This document shows, piece by piece, positions 52,638-63,308 of a DNA stretch of 64,000 nucleotides. Position numbers and translations under genes: made by a program. Under the pieces are notes generated by a model, which had not been told where the DNA came from, ran no database searches, and saw only the letters and a program-made list of their open reading frames with translations. Position 1 is the stretch's first letter. Each line of letters begins with the position of its first letter. The DNA comes from Deltaproteobacteria bacterium (GTDB lineage Bacteria; Desulfobacterota; Dissulfuribacteria; Dissulfuribacterales; QOAL01): contig JALSNW010000015.1 in assembly GCA_026986785.1 (NCBI GenBank), forward strand, positions 1 to 64,000. The letters run 5' to 3'.

Positions 52638-55322
52638 ATGGACCGCAAAGACGATTCTCCAGTATACCTGATAGATGGAAGTTCATATCTATACAGGGCC
52701 TTTTTTTCCACCCCAAGGGAATTTACCAGCTCCAAGGGTGTACCAACTAGGGCAGTCTACGTGATAACCAACATGCTTCTGAAGATCCTCAAGGAGAAGT
52801 CTCCAGAGTTTGTAGCTGTGGCCTGGGATGCCAAGGGCCCTACGTTCAGGCACGAACTCTACGAGGAATATAAGGCCAATAGGCCACCAATGCCCGAGGA
52901 TCTGTCCATCCAGGTTCCATATGTGAGAAGACTTGTTGATGCCTTGGGATTGAGACAGTTGGAGCTGCAGGGCTATGAGGCAGACGACATAATAGCCACA
53001 TTGGCAAAACACTTTGGCCACAAGTTGGGTAAGAAGGTAGTGATCGTCTCGGGAGACAAGGACCTCTTGCAGTTGATATCGGAAAATGTGGTCCTTTGGG
53101 ACCCAATGAAGGACGAGGTCATCGACCTTAAACTTTTTCAGGAGCGCTATGGAATAAGGCCTGAGCAATTCAACGACGTATTGAGCCTTGCTGGAGATTC
53201 GTCCGACAACATACCTGGGGTATCTGGAGTAGGTCCAAAGACTGCCATAAAATTGATATCGCAATACAATTCACTTGAGAATCTCCTAAAGGACCTGGAC
53301 AACCTGAAGAAGGGCAGGCTCAAGGAGATGCTCAAGAATGCTAGTCAGGAGCTTCCTCTATGGAAGAGGCTCACAAGCCTTGATCCAAGGGTGCCAGTGG
53401 AATTGGAATTAGATCTATACAAGAGGAAAAAACCTGATGAAAAAAGACTTCTCGAACTCTTCAGGGAACTCGATTTCGAAAGCCTCATTCCCTTGGTCTC
53501 TTCCCAGAAGGTCTTGTCCTATGATAGCTATCGGCTCTTGCGAACCAGAGAAGAGCTGGCAAGATGGCTGTCAGAGAACAAGGCAGCCACCCAGATAGTA
53601 ATAGATACCGAGACTACCAGTCAGAGGCCTATGGAGGCCAGACTTGTAGGGGTGAGCCTGTGTATAAGGCCCCCTGAGGCCATTTATCTACCTGTTGGTC
53701 ATGAGGGTCAAGGCCCCCAATTGAGCATTGAGGATCTCCAGAGCCACCTCTTGCCCATCCTGAAAGAAAAGGTCGTGGAAAAGATAGGGCAGAATATCAA
53801 GTATGACCTGATAGTCCTTGGTCGGCATGGTCTGCAGATGGAAAACATTGCCGGAGATACCATGGTGGCCTCTTATCTCCTCGATCCCACCAGGAGACGT
53901 CACAATCTGGATGAGATAGCAAGGGACACCCTGGGGCACAAGATGATTTCGTACAAGGAGGTTACGAAAGGGCTTACCAGAGATCAGAATTTTTCCCATG
54001 TCCCCATAGAAAGGGCCATGGAATATGCCTGTGAGGACGTACATGTAACCTGTGTGGTGAAAGACAAATTCCACAAAGAGCTTGAGGAAAAGGGGCTCTG
54101 GAGACTCTATTCAGAGGTGGAGGTCCCCCTCATACCGGTTCTTGCCGAGATGGAGATAAACGGGATACTGGTGGATAAACAGGGTTTGCTCAAGCTAAAA
54201 GAGGAGTTTTCAGACAGACTCAAGGCACTGAAGACAAAGATATTCGAGCTTGCAGGCCATGAATTCAACATAAATTCCACCAAGCAACTGGCTGAGGTGC
54301 TTTTTGAGGAACTCAATCTGCCCCAGCTAAAGAAGACCAAGAAGAAGACGGCCTATTCCACAGACGTGGAGGTCTTGAAGAGCCTTTCCAAGATCCATCC
54401 TCTGCCAGAGCTGCTTCTCCAATATAGAAACCTTTCAAAATTGAAGTCAACCTATGTGGACGGTCTTGAGAAAGAGATAAATCCAGAGACCGGCAGGATC
54501 CACACCTCCTTCAATCAGACGGTCACGGCAACCGGCAGGCTTTCCTCCAGCGAACCCAATCTCCAGAACATACCTGTCAGGACTGACGAGGGGCGAAGGA
54601 TCAGGGCCCTTTTCATAGCCTCTCCAGGCAATATCCTGGTTGCAGCAGACTATTCTCAGATTGATCTCAGGGTCCTTGCTCATTATTCGGGGGATGAAAA
54701 CCTTGTCAGGGCATTCAGGCAAGGGGAGGACATACACAGGAGGACTGCAGCCCAGATCTTTGACGTGGAGCCAGAATTTGTAACCTTGGAGATGAGGCGA
54801 GTGGCAAAGACAGTAAATTTTGGCATAATTTATGGCATGAGTGCATATGGTCTGGCAAAGGAGTTGGGGATAGGGCGGAAAGAGGCCAAAAAGTTCATAG
54901 ATACCTATTTTGACAGGTACCCGGGGGTCAAGAGATTCATGACCCAGATAGTCGAAAAGGCCAGGCATGATGGGTTTGTGGAGACGATTCTTGGCAGGAG
55001 GCGTTATATTAAAGAGATAAATAGCCGAAATAGAATATTAAGGCAGTTTGCCGAGAGAACTGCCATAAATACACCCATCCAGGGCAGTGCTGCTGACATA
55101 ATAAAACTCGCAATGCTCAAGGTGGTTGAAAGGTTTCAGGAACAGGAGCCAGAGGCCAGGCTTTTGCTCCAGGTTCATGACGAGTTGGTGGTGGAGTGTC
55201 CAGAGGCAAGATGTAGAAGCGTTGCCTCATTGTTGAAACAGACCATGGAAGAGATAGTCGATCTATTGGTGCCCCTCAAGGTGGCAGTAGGATGGGGGAA
55301 AAACTGGGATGAGATAAAATGA
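52638..55322 (+). CDS. polA: DNA polymerase I
   Basis: An 894-residue polymerase with a 5'-nuclease domain (YLIDGSSYLYRAFF, YEADDIIATLA, GDSSDNIPGVSGVG), a proofreading domain that appears intact (DTE in VIDTETTSQR, NIKYD, YACED) and the polymerase core (TGRLSSSEPNLQNIP, ADYSQIDLRVLAHYSGD, RRVAKTVNFGIIYGMS, VHDELVVE). An intact exonuclease triad is worth noting since several Pol I proteins have lost it. The PilZ gene starts within its last codons. Confidence 0.97.
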   Translation: MDRKDDSPVYLIDGSSYLYRAFFSTPREFTSSKGVPTRAVYVITNMLLKILKEKSPEFVAVAWDAKGPTFRHELYEEYKANRPPMPEDLSIQVPYVRRLVDALGLRQLELQGYEADDIIATLAKHFGHKLGKKVVIVSGDKDLLQLISENVVLWDPMKDEVIDLKLFQERYGIRPEQFNDVLSLAGDSSDNIPGVSGVGPKTAIKLISQYNSLENLLKDLDNLKKGRLKEMLKNASQELPLWKRLTSLDPRVPVELELDLYKRKKPDEKRLLELFRELDFESLIPLVSSQKVLSYDSYRLLRTREELARWLSENKAATQIVIDTETTSQRPMEARLVGVSLCIRPPEAIYLPVGHEGQGPQLSIEDLQSHLLPILKEKVVEKIGQNIKYDLIVLGRHGLQMENIAGDTMVASYLLDPTRRRHNLDEIARDTLGHKMISYKEVTKGLTRDQNFSHVPIERAMEYACEDVHVTCVVKDKFHKELEEKGLWRLYSEVEVPLIPVLAEMEINGILVDKQGLLKLKEEFSDRLKALKTKIFELAGHEFNINSTKQLAEVLFEELNLPQLKKTKKKTAYSTDVEVLKSLSKIHPLPELLLQYRNLSKLKSTYVDGLEKEINPETGRIHTSFNQTVTATGRLSSSEPNLQNIPVRTDEGRRIRALFIASPGNILVAADYSQIDLRVLAHYSGDENLVRAFRQGEDIHRRTAAQIFDVEPEFVTLEMRRVAKTVNFGIIYGMSAYGLAKELGIGRKEAKKFIDTYFDRYPGVKRFMTQIVEKARHDGFVETILGRRRYIKEINSRNRILRQFAERTAINTPIQGSAADIIKLAMLKVVERFQEQEPEARLLLQVHDELVVECPEARCRSVASLLKQTMEEIVDLLVPLKVAVGWGKNWDEIK

Positions 55323-56110
55323 GATTGATGGAGCTACTTGAACTCAGGCCAAACGATGCAACCGAAAGGTCCTGGGTATTCAAGGGAGATGAGTACAAAT
55401 ATACCTCTAATCCAGAGATAATCAGCCAGGAATTGGAGGAGATGAAGAAAAACAGGACGATAGTGGAGATCCTTGCCCAGGGCTATAATTCCACTCCTTC
55501 TATTATAATAGGCCACAATGGGCACCAGATAGAGATAGACAGGCCTGTCAACTGGCCCGATCTTGACGGGCAGCTCGTCCTTCAATATAGGTTTCCTGGT
55601 TATCCCTATTCATATTTTATCACCAGCTTTTTGAGAGATGACGGCTCGAGCCTGTTTGTATCGAGTCCCGAGCTCCTGGTAGTCAACGAAAGGAGACAGT
55701 TTTTTAGGATCCCCGTGCCATCAGGCTGTTTGCTCTTGGTACCCAAAAGGGTGCAGTCTCAATCCCGGAAGGCCAAAAAGGGCAGGGTGCCGGTGAGGTA
55801 TGCAGGAGTCATAAAGGACCTGAGTCTGGGAGGGGTCTGCTTTTATATGGAACCAAAACGCTTTCCCTCCCCACCGCAACTCAGGGCCAGGATAGGCCCA
55901 TTGAGATTGGTGCTGAAGGTGAATAGTCAGAAGTTATGGGATGAATTCGAGATATCAGAAGGTGAGGTGGTGCGTTCAAAAGAGACCTCTATCGACAACA
56001 AGCGTTGGTATGAAGTAGCCCTCAAATTTATCCTGAGGGGAACCGAAGAGAAAAAACTCTATGAATATGTAAGACTGAGGGAACTGGAGCTGTCCAAAGT
56101 GGCAGACTGA
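55319..56110 (+). CDS. PilZ-domain c-di-GMP receptor (YcgR-like)
   Basis: A 263-residue protein with a YcgR-like N-terminal domain (about 1-115) and a PilZ domain bearing RRQFFRIPVP (RxxxR) and DLSLGGVCF (D/NxSxxG). It should bind c-di-GMP; targets include motility or pili. Its ATG overlaps the polA stop by four bases, so it is translationally coupled to polA, an unusual partner. It converges on dnaE with a repeat copy in between. Confidence 0.88.
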   Translation: MRLMELLELRPNDATERSWVFKGDEYKYTSNPEIISQELEEMKKNRTIVEILAQGYNSTPSIIIGHNGHQIEIDRPVNWPDLDGQLVLQYRFPGYPYSYFITSFLRDDGSSLFVSSPELLVVNERRQFFRIPVPSGCLLLVPKRVQSQSRKAKKGRVPVRYAGVIKDLSLGGVCFYMEPKRFPSPPQLRARIGPLRLVLKVNSQKLWDEFEISEGEVVRSKETSIDNKRWYEVALKFILRGTEEKKLYEYVRLRELELSKVAD

Positions 56111-56140
56111 GGCTATCCTTCCACGACTTCAACAGATTTC

Positions 56141-56198
56141 AACCCGGATCATGGAGCTCACAAGTTTGCCAGAGATGTGGCGCACAATCCGGGATCAA
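56141..56198. repeat. Dispersed intergenic repeat, short palindromic copy
   Basis: AACCCGGATCATGGAGCTCA starts the element and GCGCACAATCCGGGATCAA ends it. CCCGGATCATG and CACAATCCGGG are imperfect inverted repeats at the ends (56143-56193). It shares both ends with the long copy at 11738-11921 but lacks most of the interior. It forms the spacer between convergent polA-PilZ and dnaE genes and runs into the dnaE stop codon. Confidence 0.6.
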
Positions 56199-59100
56199 TT
56201 CATGTTGTTTTCAAATTCTGGCCTGAAAGCTGGGTAACCCAAGATGTTGTTGACCATATCAGCTGTCTCAGGCCGATCATTGGTTGAATAATCTTCAGGT
56301 AGGCTCAACTCCACCACGCCTTTGCCCTGGACGATCACCTTCAGGGAGACAGGATAGCGTCCCCTGTTTCTTTTGAGTGCCTTTTTCAATTCTGGTAGTG
56401 CGGAAACGCCAACCATATCGTCTTTGATCTCTATGCTTATGGCAACGGTACGCCTCTTTCTGACCTCTTCCAGTAGCTCTATCTTTTCTGCCACCAACTT
56501 GCAGCTGATATTGTCTGACTGCGGCTCTCCCTCTTTCTTCAGGAGGCCTTCCACCCAGATGGGCTTGTCGTTTTCCAAAAGAGCTACTGCCTTGGCATAT
56601 ATTTCAGAAAAACACAGGATCTCGATGGAGCCATAAAGGTCTTCCAGGATCAGGAAGGCCATCTTGTCTCCCCTCCTGGTTATTTTTTCCTTCTTGCTCC
56701 TCACGACTCCAGCAAGGCCGATCCTGGAGCCCTCTGGTACTCCAGAGACGTTATCCGTGTTTACTGTTGAAAGGCGTTGTATGTCTTCTCTGAACTGATC
56801 CAATGGATGGCCACTTATATAGAAACCAAGGGCTGCTTTCTCCATAGCGAGTTTTTCCATGTCCGGCCATTCCTCTATTTCTGGAATCTCAAAGGATATC
56901 GAAGACTCCTTTTGGGGCATTATGTCAAAGAGGCTTTTTTGGCCCATGCTCTTGTCCTTTTGTCTTGAATGACCAAAATCTATGGCATGGTCCAAGACGG
57001 CCATCATCTGTGCCCGATTCAGATCAAAGCAGTCCATTGCCCCGCATTTTATGAGGCTTTCCATGACCCTTCTGTTGACCTTTCTGAGATCCACCCTGGT
57101 GACAAAATCTTCGAGGTCCTTGAATGGCCCGTTTTTCTCCCGTTCCGATGTGATCACCTCGATGGCACTGGTGCCTACGTTTTTTACTGCGGCAAGGCCA
57201 AAACGGATGGCCTCACCTTCAATGGTAAAATCGATGTGGCTGGCATTTATATCGGGTGGAAGCACCTTGATCCCACTTGAACGGCATTCTGAAAGAAATT
57301 TTACTACACCGTCCGTGCTACCCAGTTCATTTGACAGGAGAGAGGCCATGAAGGGTATGCGATAGTGGGTCTTGAGCCAGGCCGTCTGGTATGAGATCAT
57401 GGCATAGGCAGCCGAGTGGCTCTTGTTGAAACCATATCCAGCAAACTTCGCCATGAGATCGAAGATGGTTTCGGCCTTGTCTTGGGGGATGTTTTTTTCA
57501 AGTGCCCCCTTCATGAACCTCTCCTTTTGGGCGTTCATTACCTCGGGGATCTTTTTGCCCATGGCCCTTCTCAGCAAGTCGCCTTCCCCCAGGCTGTATC
57601 CTGCCAGCACCTGGGCTATCTTCATGACCTGCTCCTGATAGACTATTACGCCATAGGTCTCTTTCAGGATGGGCTCAAGCTCTGGAAGCAGGTATTCGAC
57701 CTCTACCTCGCCATGTTTTCTCTTGACGAAATCGTCCACCATGCCACTTTCCAGGGGGCCTGGCCTGTACAGGGCCACCAGGGCCACCAAGTCAGTGAAG
57801 CTTGAGGGTCTCATCCGCCTGATCAAGTCTTTCATGCCAGAACTCTCAAGCTGAAAGACCCCCGTGGTGTCCCCATCGGACAGAAGTTTGAATGTGGCTG
57901 GATCGTCAAGGCTGATCTTTGACAGATCTATGCGTTTGCCATGGTGTTTTTCTATGAGCTTGAGGGCGGTGTCTATGACTGTCAGCGTCTTGAGGCCTAG
58001 AAAATCAAATTTTATCAGCCCTACCTTTTCCACATCCTTCATATCGAACTGTGTGACAGTCTCATCCTCTTGGCCCTTGGTGAGGGGGAGATATTCAACC
58101 ATGGGCTTGTCTGAGATGACCACACCGGCAGCATGGGTGGATGAATGGCGTGGAAGCCCTTCCAGTGCCTTGGCAATTGTGAGAAGCCTTGCCACCTGCT
58201 GATCCTTCTTTTCCAGCTCTCGAAGCTTTGGTTCCATCTTCAAGGCTGATTCCAGGCTGATATTCAGTCTGTCCGGGACCAGCTTGGCTATCTTATCCAC
58301 CTCTTGATAGACCATCCCAAGGCCCCTGCCAACATCCCGGATGACAGCCTTTGCCTTCATCTGTCCAAAGGTTATGATCTGGGCCACATGGTCCTCACCT
58401 CCGTAGCGTTTGGTGACATATCTGATCACCTCGTCCCGCCGAGACATACAGAAATCCACGTCGATATCAGGCAAGGACACCCTTTCGGCATTGAGGAATC
58501 TTTCGAAGAACAGGCCATATCTTACAGGGTCTATATCGGTGATCCTCATGGAATATGCCACAAGGGAGCCAGCTGCCGAGCCCCTACCTGGGCCCACCGG
58601 GATCCCATGCTTCTTGGCCCAGTTGATGAAGTCGGCAACGATGAGAAAATAGGAGGCAAACCCCTTCTCCTTTATGATATCTATTTCTTCTTGGAATCTT
58701 TCCCTGTAGACTGCTTGTTTGTCTTGGTCGATTGCATCGTCTATGAGCCTTTTCTCAAGCCCTTCCTTGGCCCTCTTTTCAAATTCTTCCTCATAACTCA
58801 GGTTGGAGTCCATCTTGAAAACAGGGAAATGGTGAACGCCGGTTTCTATTTCCACATGGCACTTTTGGGCTATCTCCAAGGTGTTTGCAATCGCTTCTGG
58901 ACACCAAGAAAAACGCTCCTTCATCTCGTCCTGATCGGCGAAAAAGAGCTTGTCCGTAGAGAATTTCATACGCCCTGGGTCATCGACGCTCCTGCCTGTC
59001 TGGATGCAGAGAAGCACGTCATGTGCATCTGCATCTTCACGGTTTAGGTAGTGGCAATCATTGGTGGCAACAAGGGGCAGGCCCAATGCCTCGGCCAGAG

Positions 59101-59674
59101 AGACAAGGACCTGGTTCACGTCCCGTTGTTCAGGGATGCCGTTTTCCTGTAGTTCCAGATAGAATCTGTCCTTGAATATACTGGCATAGGTCTCAGCCAA
59201 TGCCCTGGCCCCTTTTTCATCCCCCCTCAGGCAGGCATGAGCCACCTCTCCGTGAAGACATGCAGAAAGGGCAATGAGTCCTTGATTGAATTCCGCAAGG
59301 AGTTCTTTGTCTACCCTGGGTTTGTAGTAGAAGCCCTCGAAATTGGCCAAGGTTACCAGCTTGAGAAGGTTCTTGTAACCGGTATTGTCCATTGCCAGGA
59401 GTACCAGGTGGAATGCCGCCTCGCTTTGGTTTCTTGCGCTCCTGTCCTTTCTGTGTTTTGGGGCTACGTAGAGTTCACAGCCAATGATGGGTTTTATACC
59501 TTCTTTTTGGGCCTGCTGATAGAATTTGAGGGTCCCAAACATGTTTCCATGGTCTGTGATGGCCAAGGAATCAAAGCCATACTCTCTTGCCTTGGGAAAG
59601 AGGTCTTTAAGTCTTATGGCACCGTCCAGGAGACTATATTCCGTATGAAGATGAAGGTGTGTGAATCCTGCCAT
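56195..59674 (-). CDS. dnaE: DNA polymerase III alpha subunit
   Basis: A 1159-residue replicative polymerase. It begins with the PHP domain (FTHLHLHTEYSLLDGA), and carries catalytic carboxylates in SLPDIDVDFCMSRRDEV and the palm region GRGSAAGSLVAYS, then the tudor/OB region with RIGLAGVVRSKKEKITRRGD. It follows guaA by six bases on the same strand. Length and motifs are typical of DnaE1. Confidence 0.97.
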   Translation of the reverse strand: MAGFTHLHLHTEYSLLDGAIRLKDLFPKAREYGFDSLAITDHGNMFGTLKFYQQAQKEGIKPIIGCELYVAPKHRKDRSARNQSEAAFHLVLLAMDNTGYKNLLKLVTLANFEGFYYKPRVDKELLAEFNQGLIALSACLHGEVAHACLRGDEKGARALAETYASIFKDRFYLELQENGIPEQRDVNQVLVSLAEALGLPLVATNDCHYLNREDADAHDVLLCIQTGRSVDDPGRMKFSTDKLFFADQDEMKERFSWCPEAIANTLEIAQKCHVEIETGVHHFPVFKMDSNLSYEEEFEKRAKEGLEKRLIDDAIDQDKQAVYRERFQEEIDIIKEKGFASYFLIVADFINWAKKHGIPVGPGRGSAAGSLVAYSMRITDIDPVRYGLFFERFLNAERVSLPDIDVDFCMSRRDEVIRYVTKRYGGEDHVAQIITFGQMKAKAVIRDVGRGLGMVYQEVDKIAKLVPDRLNISLESALKMEPKLRELEKKDQQVARLLTIAKALEGLPRHSSTHAAGVVISDKPMVEYLPLTKGQEDETVTQFDMKDVEKVGLIKFDFLGLKTLTVIDTALKLIEKHHGKRIDLSKISLDDPATFKLLSDGDTTGVFQLESSGMKDLIRRMRPSSFTDLVALVALYRPGPLESGMVDDFVKRKHGEVEVEYLLPELEPILKETYGVIVYQEQVMKIAQVLAGYSLGEGDLLRRAMGKKIPEVMNAQKERFMKGALEKNIPQDKAETIFDLMAKFAGYGFNKSHSAAYAMISYQTAWLKTHYRIPFMASLLSNELGSTDGVVKFLSECRSSGIKVLPPDINASHIDFTIEGEAIRFGLAAVKNVGTSAIEVITSEREKNGPFKDLEDFVTRVDLRKVNRRVMESLIKCGAMDCFDLNRAQMMAVLDHAIDFGHSRQKDKSMGQKSLFDIMPQKESSISFEIPEIEEWPDMEKLAMEKAALGFYISGHPLDQFREDIQRLSTVNTDNVSGVPEGSRIGLAGVVRSKKEKITRRGDKMAFLILEDLYGSIEILCFSEIYAKAVALLENDKPIWVEGLLKKEGEPQSDNISCKLVAEKIELLEEVRKRRTVAISIEIKDDMVGVSALPELKKALKRNRGRYPVSLKVIVQGKGVVELSLPEDYSTNDRPETADMVNNILGYPAFRPEFENNMN

Positions 59675-59680
59675 GGTTTT

Positions 59681-61237
59681 TCACTCCCATTCGATGGTTG
59701 CCGGGGGCTTTGAGCTTATGTCGTAACAGACACGGTTTACCCCTTTGACCTCGTTTATGATCCGGTTAGACATACGGCCAAGCAGATCATAGGGGAGCCT
59801 GGACCAATCGGCAGTCATCGCATCCAGGCTGTCCACCACCCTGATGGCCACTACGTGATCGTATGTGCGCTCGTCACCCATGACACCTACTGTCCTAATT
59901 GGAAGGAGCACTGCAAATGCCTGCCAGACCTTCCAATACCAATTTGAGGTCTTCATCTCCTCGAGCACGATGGCGTCTGCCTCTCTGAGGATGGCAAGAC
60001 GGAGCTTGGTCACCTCACCAAGTACCCTTATGGCCAGGCCTGGACCAGGAAATGGATGTCTGTTTACCAGCTCATATGGCATCCCAAGCTCTTCCGCCAC
60101 CTTTCTCACTTCGTCCTTGAACAGTTCCCTCAGGGGCTCTATCAGCTCCAGCCTCATTACCTCGGGCAGCCCACCCACATTGTGATGGCTTTTTATGGTG
60201 GCTGAAGGCCCTTTGAATGATACACTTTCAATCACATCTGGATAGAGGGTGCCCTGGGCCAGGAAGTCCACGTGTCCAATCTTCGATGCCTCCTCCTCAA
60301 AGACCTTTATGAACTCCCTGCCTATGATCTTCCTCTTCTTTTCCGGGTCCTCCACCCCCTTCAGTTTTGAAAGAAATCTTTCTTCAGCGTCGACGAAGTG
60401 CACATTCAGGTCGAACTGTTTCAAGAAGGCCAGGACTACTTGGGCCTCGTTTTTTCTGAGCAGCCCGTTGTTTACGAAGATACAGGTCAGGTTGTGGCCA
60501 ATGGCCCTGTTTATCAAAAGGGCCGTGACAGTGGAGTCTACACCGCCGGAGAGGGCACATATCACCTTCCTGTCCCCTGCCTTGGCCTTGATTTCTTGGA
60601 CCGTAGATGCCACAAAAGAGTGCATATTCCACTCCGGTGAGCAGTGGCATACCCGAAAGAGGAAATTGGCGATCACATCTCGTCCTATTTCAGTGTGTAC
60701 GACCTCTGGATGGAATTGGACACCGTAGATGGGCTTTGTCTCATGGGCCATGGCGGCTACAGGGCATGATTCGCTGTGTGCAATCACCTTGAATCCAGGT
60801 GGAAGCTCTTCGACCCTGTCGCCGTGGCTCATCCAGACCTGGTGTCGTATCGCTCTTTCGGCCAGTCCAAAAAAGAGCTCGTCTGGCTCGTCAATTATTA
60901 GCTTGGCATGTCCATATTCCCTCTGTTCACTCTTCTGTACCCGGCCTCCCAGGAGAAAGGTGGTAAGCTGCATGCCATAGCAGATGCCCAGTATGGGAAT
61001 ATCCAAGTCGAAAAGCTCTCGAGGGACATGGGGTGCATCAGGGTCATAGACACTCGATGGCCCGCCTGAGAGTATGATGCCCTTTGGGGAGATTGCTTCT
61101 ATGTCTTCAATACTTATATTATATGGATGGATTATACAGTATACTTGGGCCTCCCGGACCCTTCTGGCTATGAGTTGTGTTGTCTGGGAGCCAAAATCCA
61201 GTACTAATATTGTTTGCATTCTGGATGTGGTGCTCAT
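59681..61237 (-). CDS. guaA: GMP synthase (glutamine-hydrolysing)
   Basis: A 518-residue enzyme converting XMP to GMP. N-terminal class I amidotransferase with nucleophile Cys in LGICYGMQ and His/Glu in [14 protein letters not shown] pyrophosphatase PP-loop in [11 protein letters not shown]-terminal dimerisation domain ending KPPATIEWE. It precedes dnaE by six bases. Confidence 0.97.
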   Translation of the reverse strand: MSTTSRMQTILVLDFGSQTTQLIARRVREAQVYCIIHPYNISIEDIEAISPKGIILSGGPSSVYDPDAPHVPRELFDLDIPILGICYGMQLTTFLLGGRVQKSEQREYGHAKLIIDEPDELFFGLAERAIRHQVWMSHGDRVEELPPGFKVIAHSESCPVAAMAHETKPIYGVQFHPEVVHTEIGRDVIANFLFRVCHCSPEWNMHSFVASTVQEIKAKAGDRKVICALSGGVDSTVTALLINRAIGHNLTCIFVNNGLLRKNEAQVVLAFLKQFDLNVHFVDAEERFLSKLKGVEDPEKKRKIIGREFIKVFEEEASKIGHVDFLAQGTLYPDVIESVSFKGPSATIKSHHNVGGLPEVMRLELIEPLRELFKDEVRKVAEELGMPYELVNRHPFPGPGLAIRVLGEVTKLRLAILREADAIVLEEMKTSNWYWKVWQAFAVLLPIRTVGVMGDERTYDHVVAIRVVDSLDAMTADWSRLPYDLLGRMSNRIINEVKGVNRVCYDISSKPPATIEWE

Positions 61238-61407
61238 TTGTTCCCCTTACATATATATTTTTGGCCAAAAGGGCATGATGGAGCTATATTCCACTGCCAT
61301 GCCTCCAGTGGCAGAAATCAAGATCTTGAAATATGGTAATGGAAAACATGTAAAATAAAAAGTCCATAAAGTTGAGAAGAAATTAGGGCTGTGTTAAATT
61401 TAGAACT

Positions 61408-63297
61408 ATGGATAAAAAAGGAGAAATTCCTCGCGAGCTGGATTCTCAGGGCAAGAAAGGAGAAGACAGGCAAGGCGATTTAAAGACAGAAGGCACAGTT
61501 ATACCCTCTGACAATGTAGTTCCAAAGGAGAGCGGTGAGGATGATTCTGAAAAGCATCCTTTTCCGTCTCAGAAAACCTTGGAAAAAGAGATAAGGGATT
61601 ATCTGACCAAGAAATATGGCGGCAAGGTGAAGGTCATTTCCCAGATGGTTTTTCCAAAACAGGTCCGCCCAGAAGACACAGATCATACCGAGGAGAGGGT
61701 AGAAAGAGACAAGAACCCCCTCTTCTTTGACATAATGCCAGAAGAGTTGGAGGCATATCTCAACGAGTATGTGGTAAAGCAGGACGCAGCCAAGGCAGTT
61801 CTCGCCACGAAGATCTGTACCCACTTCAAAAAGATAGCCTATCTGGAAAAAGTTGGTAAAAAACGTTTGCCAGTAGGCAATATCAAAAATAATATCATCC
61901 TGATTGGCCCCACGGGTGTGGGAAAGACCTATCTCATAAAACTCATTGCTGCAAAGCTTGGTGTACCTTTTGTGAAAGGAGATGCGACCAAGTTCAGTGA
62001 GACCGGCTATGTAGGTGGGGACGTGGAGGATCTTGTCAGGGATCTCGTCAAGGAGGCAGATGGGGACATAAAAAGGGCCCAATATGGTATCATCTATATC
62101 GATGAAATCGACAAGATAGCCTCTACCCAGGGGCTGAGGGGGCCTGATGTCTCCAGGGCCGGGGTGCAAAGGGCGCTTTTGAAGCCCTTGGAAGAGACAG
62201 AAGTCGACCTCAAGACCCCCCATGATCCCATCTCTCAGCTTGAGGCCATAGAACATTTCAGAAAGACTGGAAAGAGGATGCAAAAGACAATAAACACCAA
62301 GAACATCCTGTTTATTGTCAGTGGCGCCTTCTCTGGCCTGGCTGATATAGTCAAAAAGAGACTCTCGAGGCAGGGTATTGGCTTTGGCGCAGATCTGGAT
62401 GTGGAAGAGGATAAATATTGGCTTCGAAAGGTCAAGCCCCAGGACATGGTGGAGTTCGGTTTCGAAAACGAATTCATAGGTAGATTGCCTGTTATTGCCG
62501 TCCTGGAAGAGTTGACCGAAGAAGACCTCTTTGACATATTGAAAAATCCCAAGAGCCCGGTGATCGTTAGTAAGAAGCAGGACTTCAAGGCCTATGGAAT
62601 CGATCTCAAATTCGAATCTGATGCCTTGAGGTTGTTGGCTCACAAGGCCTTTCAGGAGAAAACCGGGGCTCGTGCCCTGGTTAGCGTCCTGGAAAGGGCA
62701 CTTCTGCCTTTTGAGAAAAAGCTTCCCTCAACAGGTATAGATTATCTCGTGGTGACACGACAGATTATCGAAGACCCTGAAGGAGAGCTCGAAAAGCTCT
62801 TGGAAGATCCTGATACCCCTGGGAGAAAAAGGTATTATGAGGCATTTCTCCAGCAGGAGAAACAGCAGATAATCGCTGGTCTCAACCCTGGAATGCTCCC
62901 AGAGTGGGAGGAACAGGGCATGGTGCTGAATGATCTCAGAAAAGAGCTCATTGCCCACCTATGCCTAAAGGACGATCTAAGCGTGGAGGAAGCAGCAGCA
63001 AACGTGCTGTTCTGGATACAGCAGATCAAGAGCTATGAGGCCTCTTTCTACAATCGGTGTGAAATAGAGATAACCTTTGATGATACTGCGATAGACCGGA
63101 TCCTGGAAGCTTGCCGATTTGATCCATCGAGTCTTTACGTCCACTGTGAACGCCTTTCAAGTATTCTCGAATATGGCCTGACTCTCATTAGGGAAAAGAC
63201 AGGTCAGGAACAGTTCAATGTGCCCTCAGAAGCAGTGGATAACCCGGAACTGTTCATAAACCGCCTTATCCGTATCTGCTACGAGTCGGAAAATTAG
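61408..63297 (+). CDS. ClpX-like AAA+ ATPase with long C-terminal extension
   Basis: A 629-residue ClpX-related ATPase. The zinc-binding N-terminal domain is absent; residues 1-100 are highly charged and low complexity. The AAA+ core matches ClpX: Walker A GPTGVGKT (167-174), pore loop GYVG (200-203), Walker B IIYIDEID (228-235), an IGF tripeptide in GIGFGAD (324-326, the ClpP-docking motif) and sensor 2 GAR (420-422). After about 455 comes a helical extension of about 170 residues that I do not recognise. The IGF motif suggests it still docks ClpP. It starts a + strand run followed by a receiver-like gene and hemB. Confidence 0.83.
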   Translation: MDKKGEIPRELDSQGKKGEDRQGDLKTEGTVIPSDNVVPKESGEDDSEKHPFPSQKTLEKEIRDYLTKKYGGKVKVISQMVFPKQVRPEDTDHTEERVERDKNPLFFDIMPEELEAYLNEYVVKQDAAKAVLATKICTHFKKIAYLEKVGKKRLPVGNIKNNIILIGPTGVGKTYLIKLIAAKLGVPFVKGDATKFSETGYVGGDVEDLVRDLVKEADGDIKRAQYGIIYIDEIDKIASTQGLRGPDVSRAGVQRALLKPLEETEVDLKTPHDPISQLEAIEHFRKTGKRMQKTINTKNILFIVSGAFSGLADIVKKRLSRQGIGFGADLDVEEDKYWLRKVKPQDMVEFGFENEFIGRLPVIAVLEELTEEDLFDILKNPKSPVIVSKKQDFKAYGIDLKFESDALRLLAHKAFQEKTGARALVSVLERALLPFEKKLPSTGIDYLVVTRQIIEDPEGELEKLLEDPDTPGRKRYYEAFLQQEKQQIIAGLNPGMLPEWEEQGMVLNDLRKELIAHLCLKDDLSVEEAAANVLFWIQQIKSYEASFYNRCEIEITFDDTAIDRILEACRFDPSSLYVHCERLSSILEYGLTLIREKTGQEQFNVPSEAVDNPELFINRLIRICYESEN

Positions 63298-63308
63298 GAG
63301 AAAAGCCC

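Noticed and set aside
58304-59047. 247-codon plus-strand reading frame opposite dnaE
   Set aside because: Shadow of a conserved replicative polymerase.
61480-62643. 387-codon minus-strand reading frame opposite the ClpX-like gene
   Set aside because: Antisense to conserved AAA+ motifs; no family pattern.
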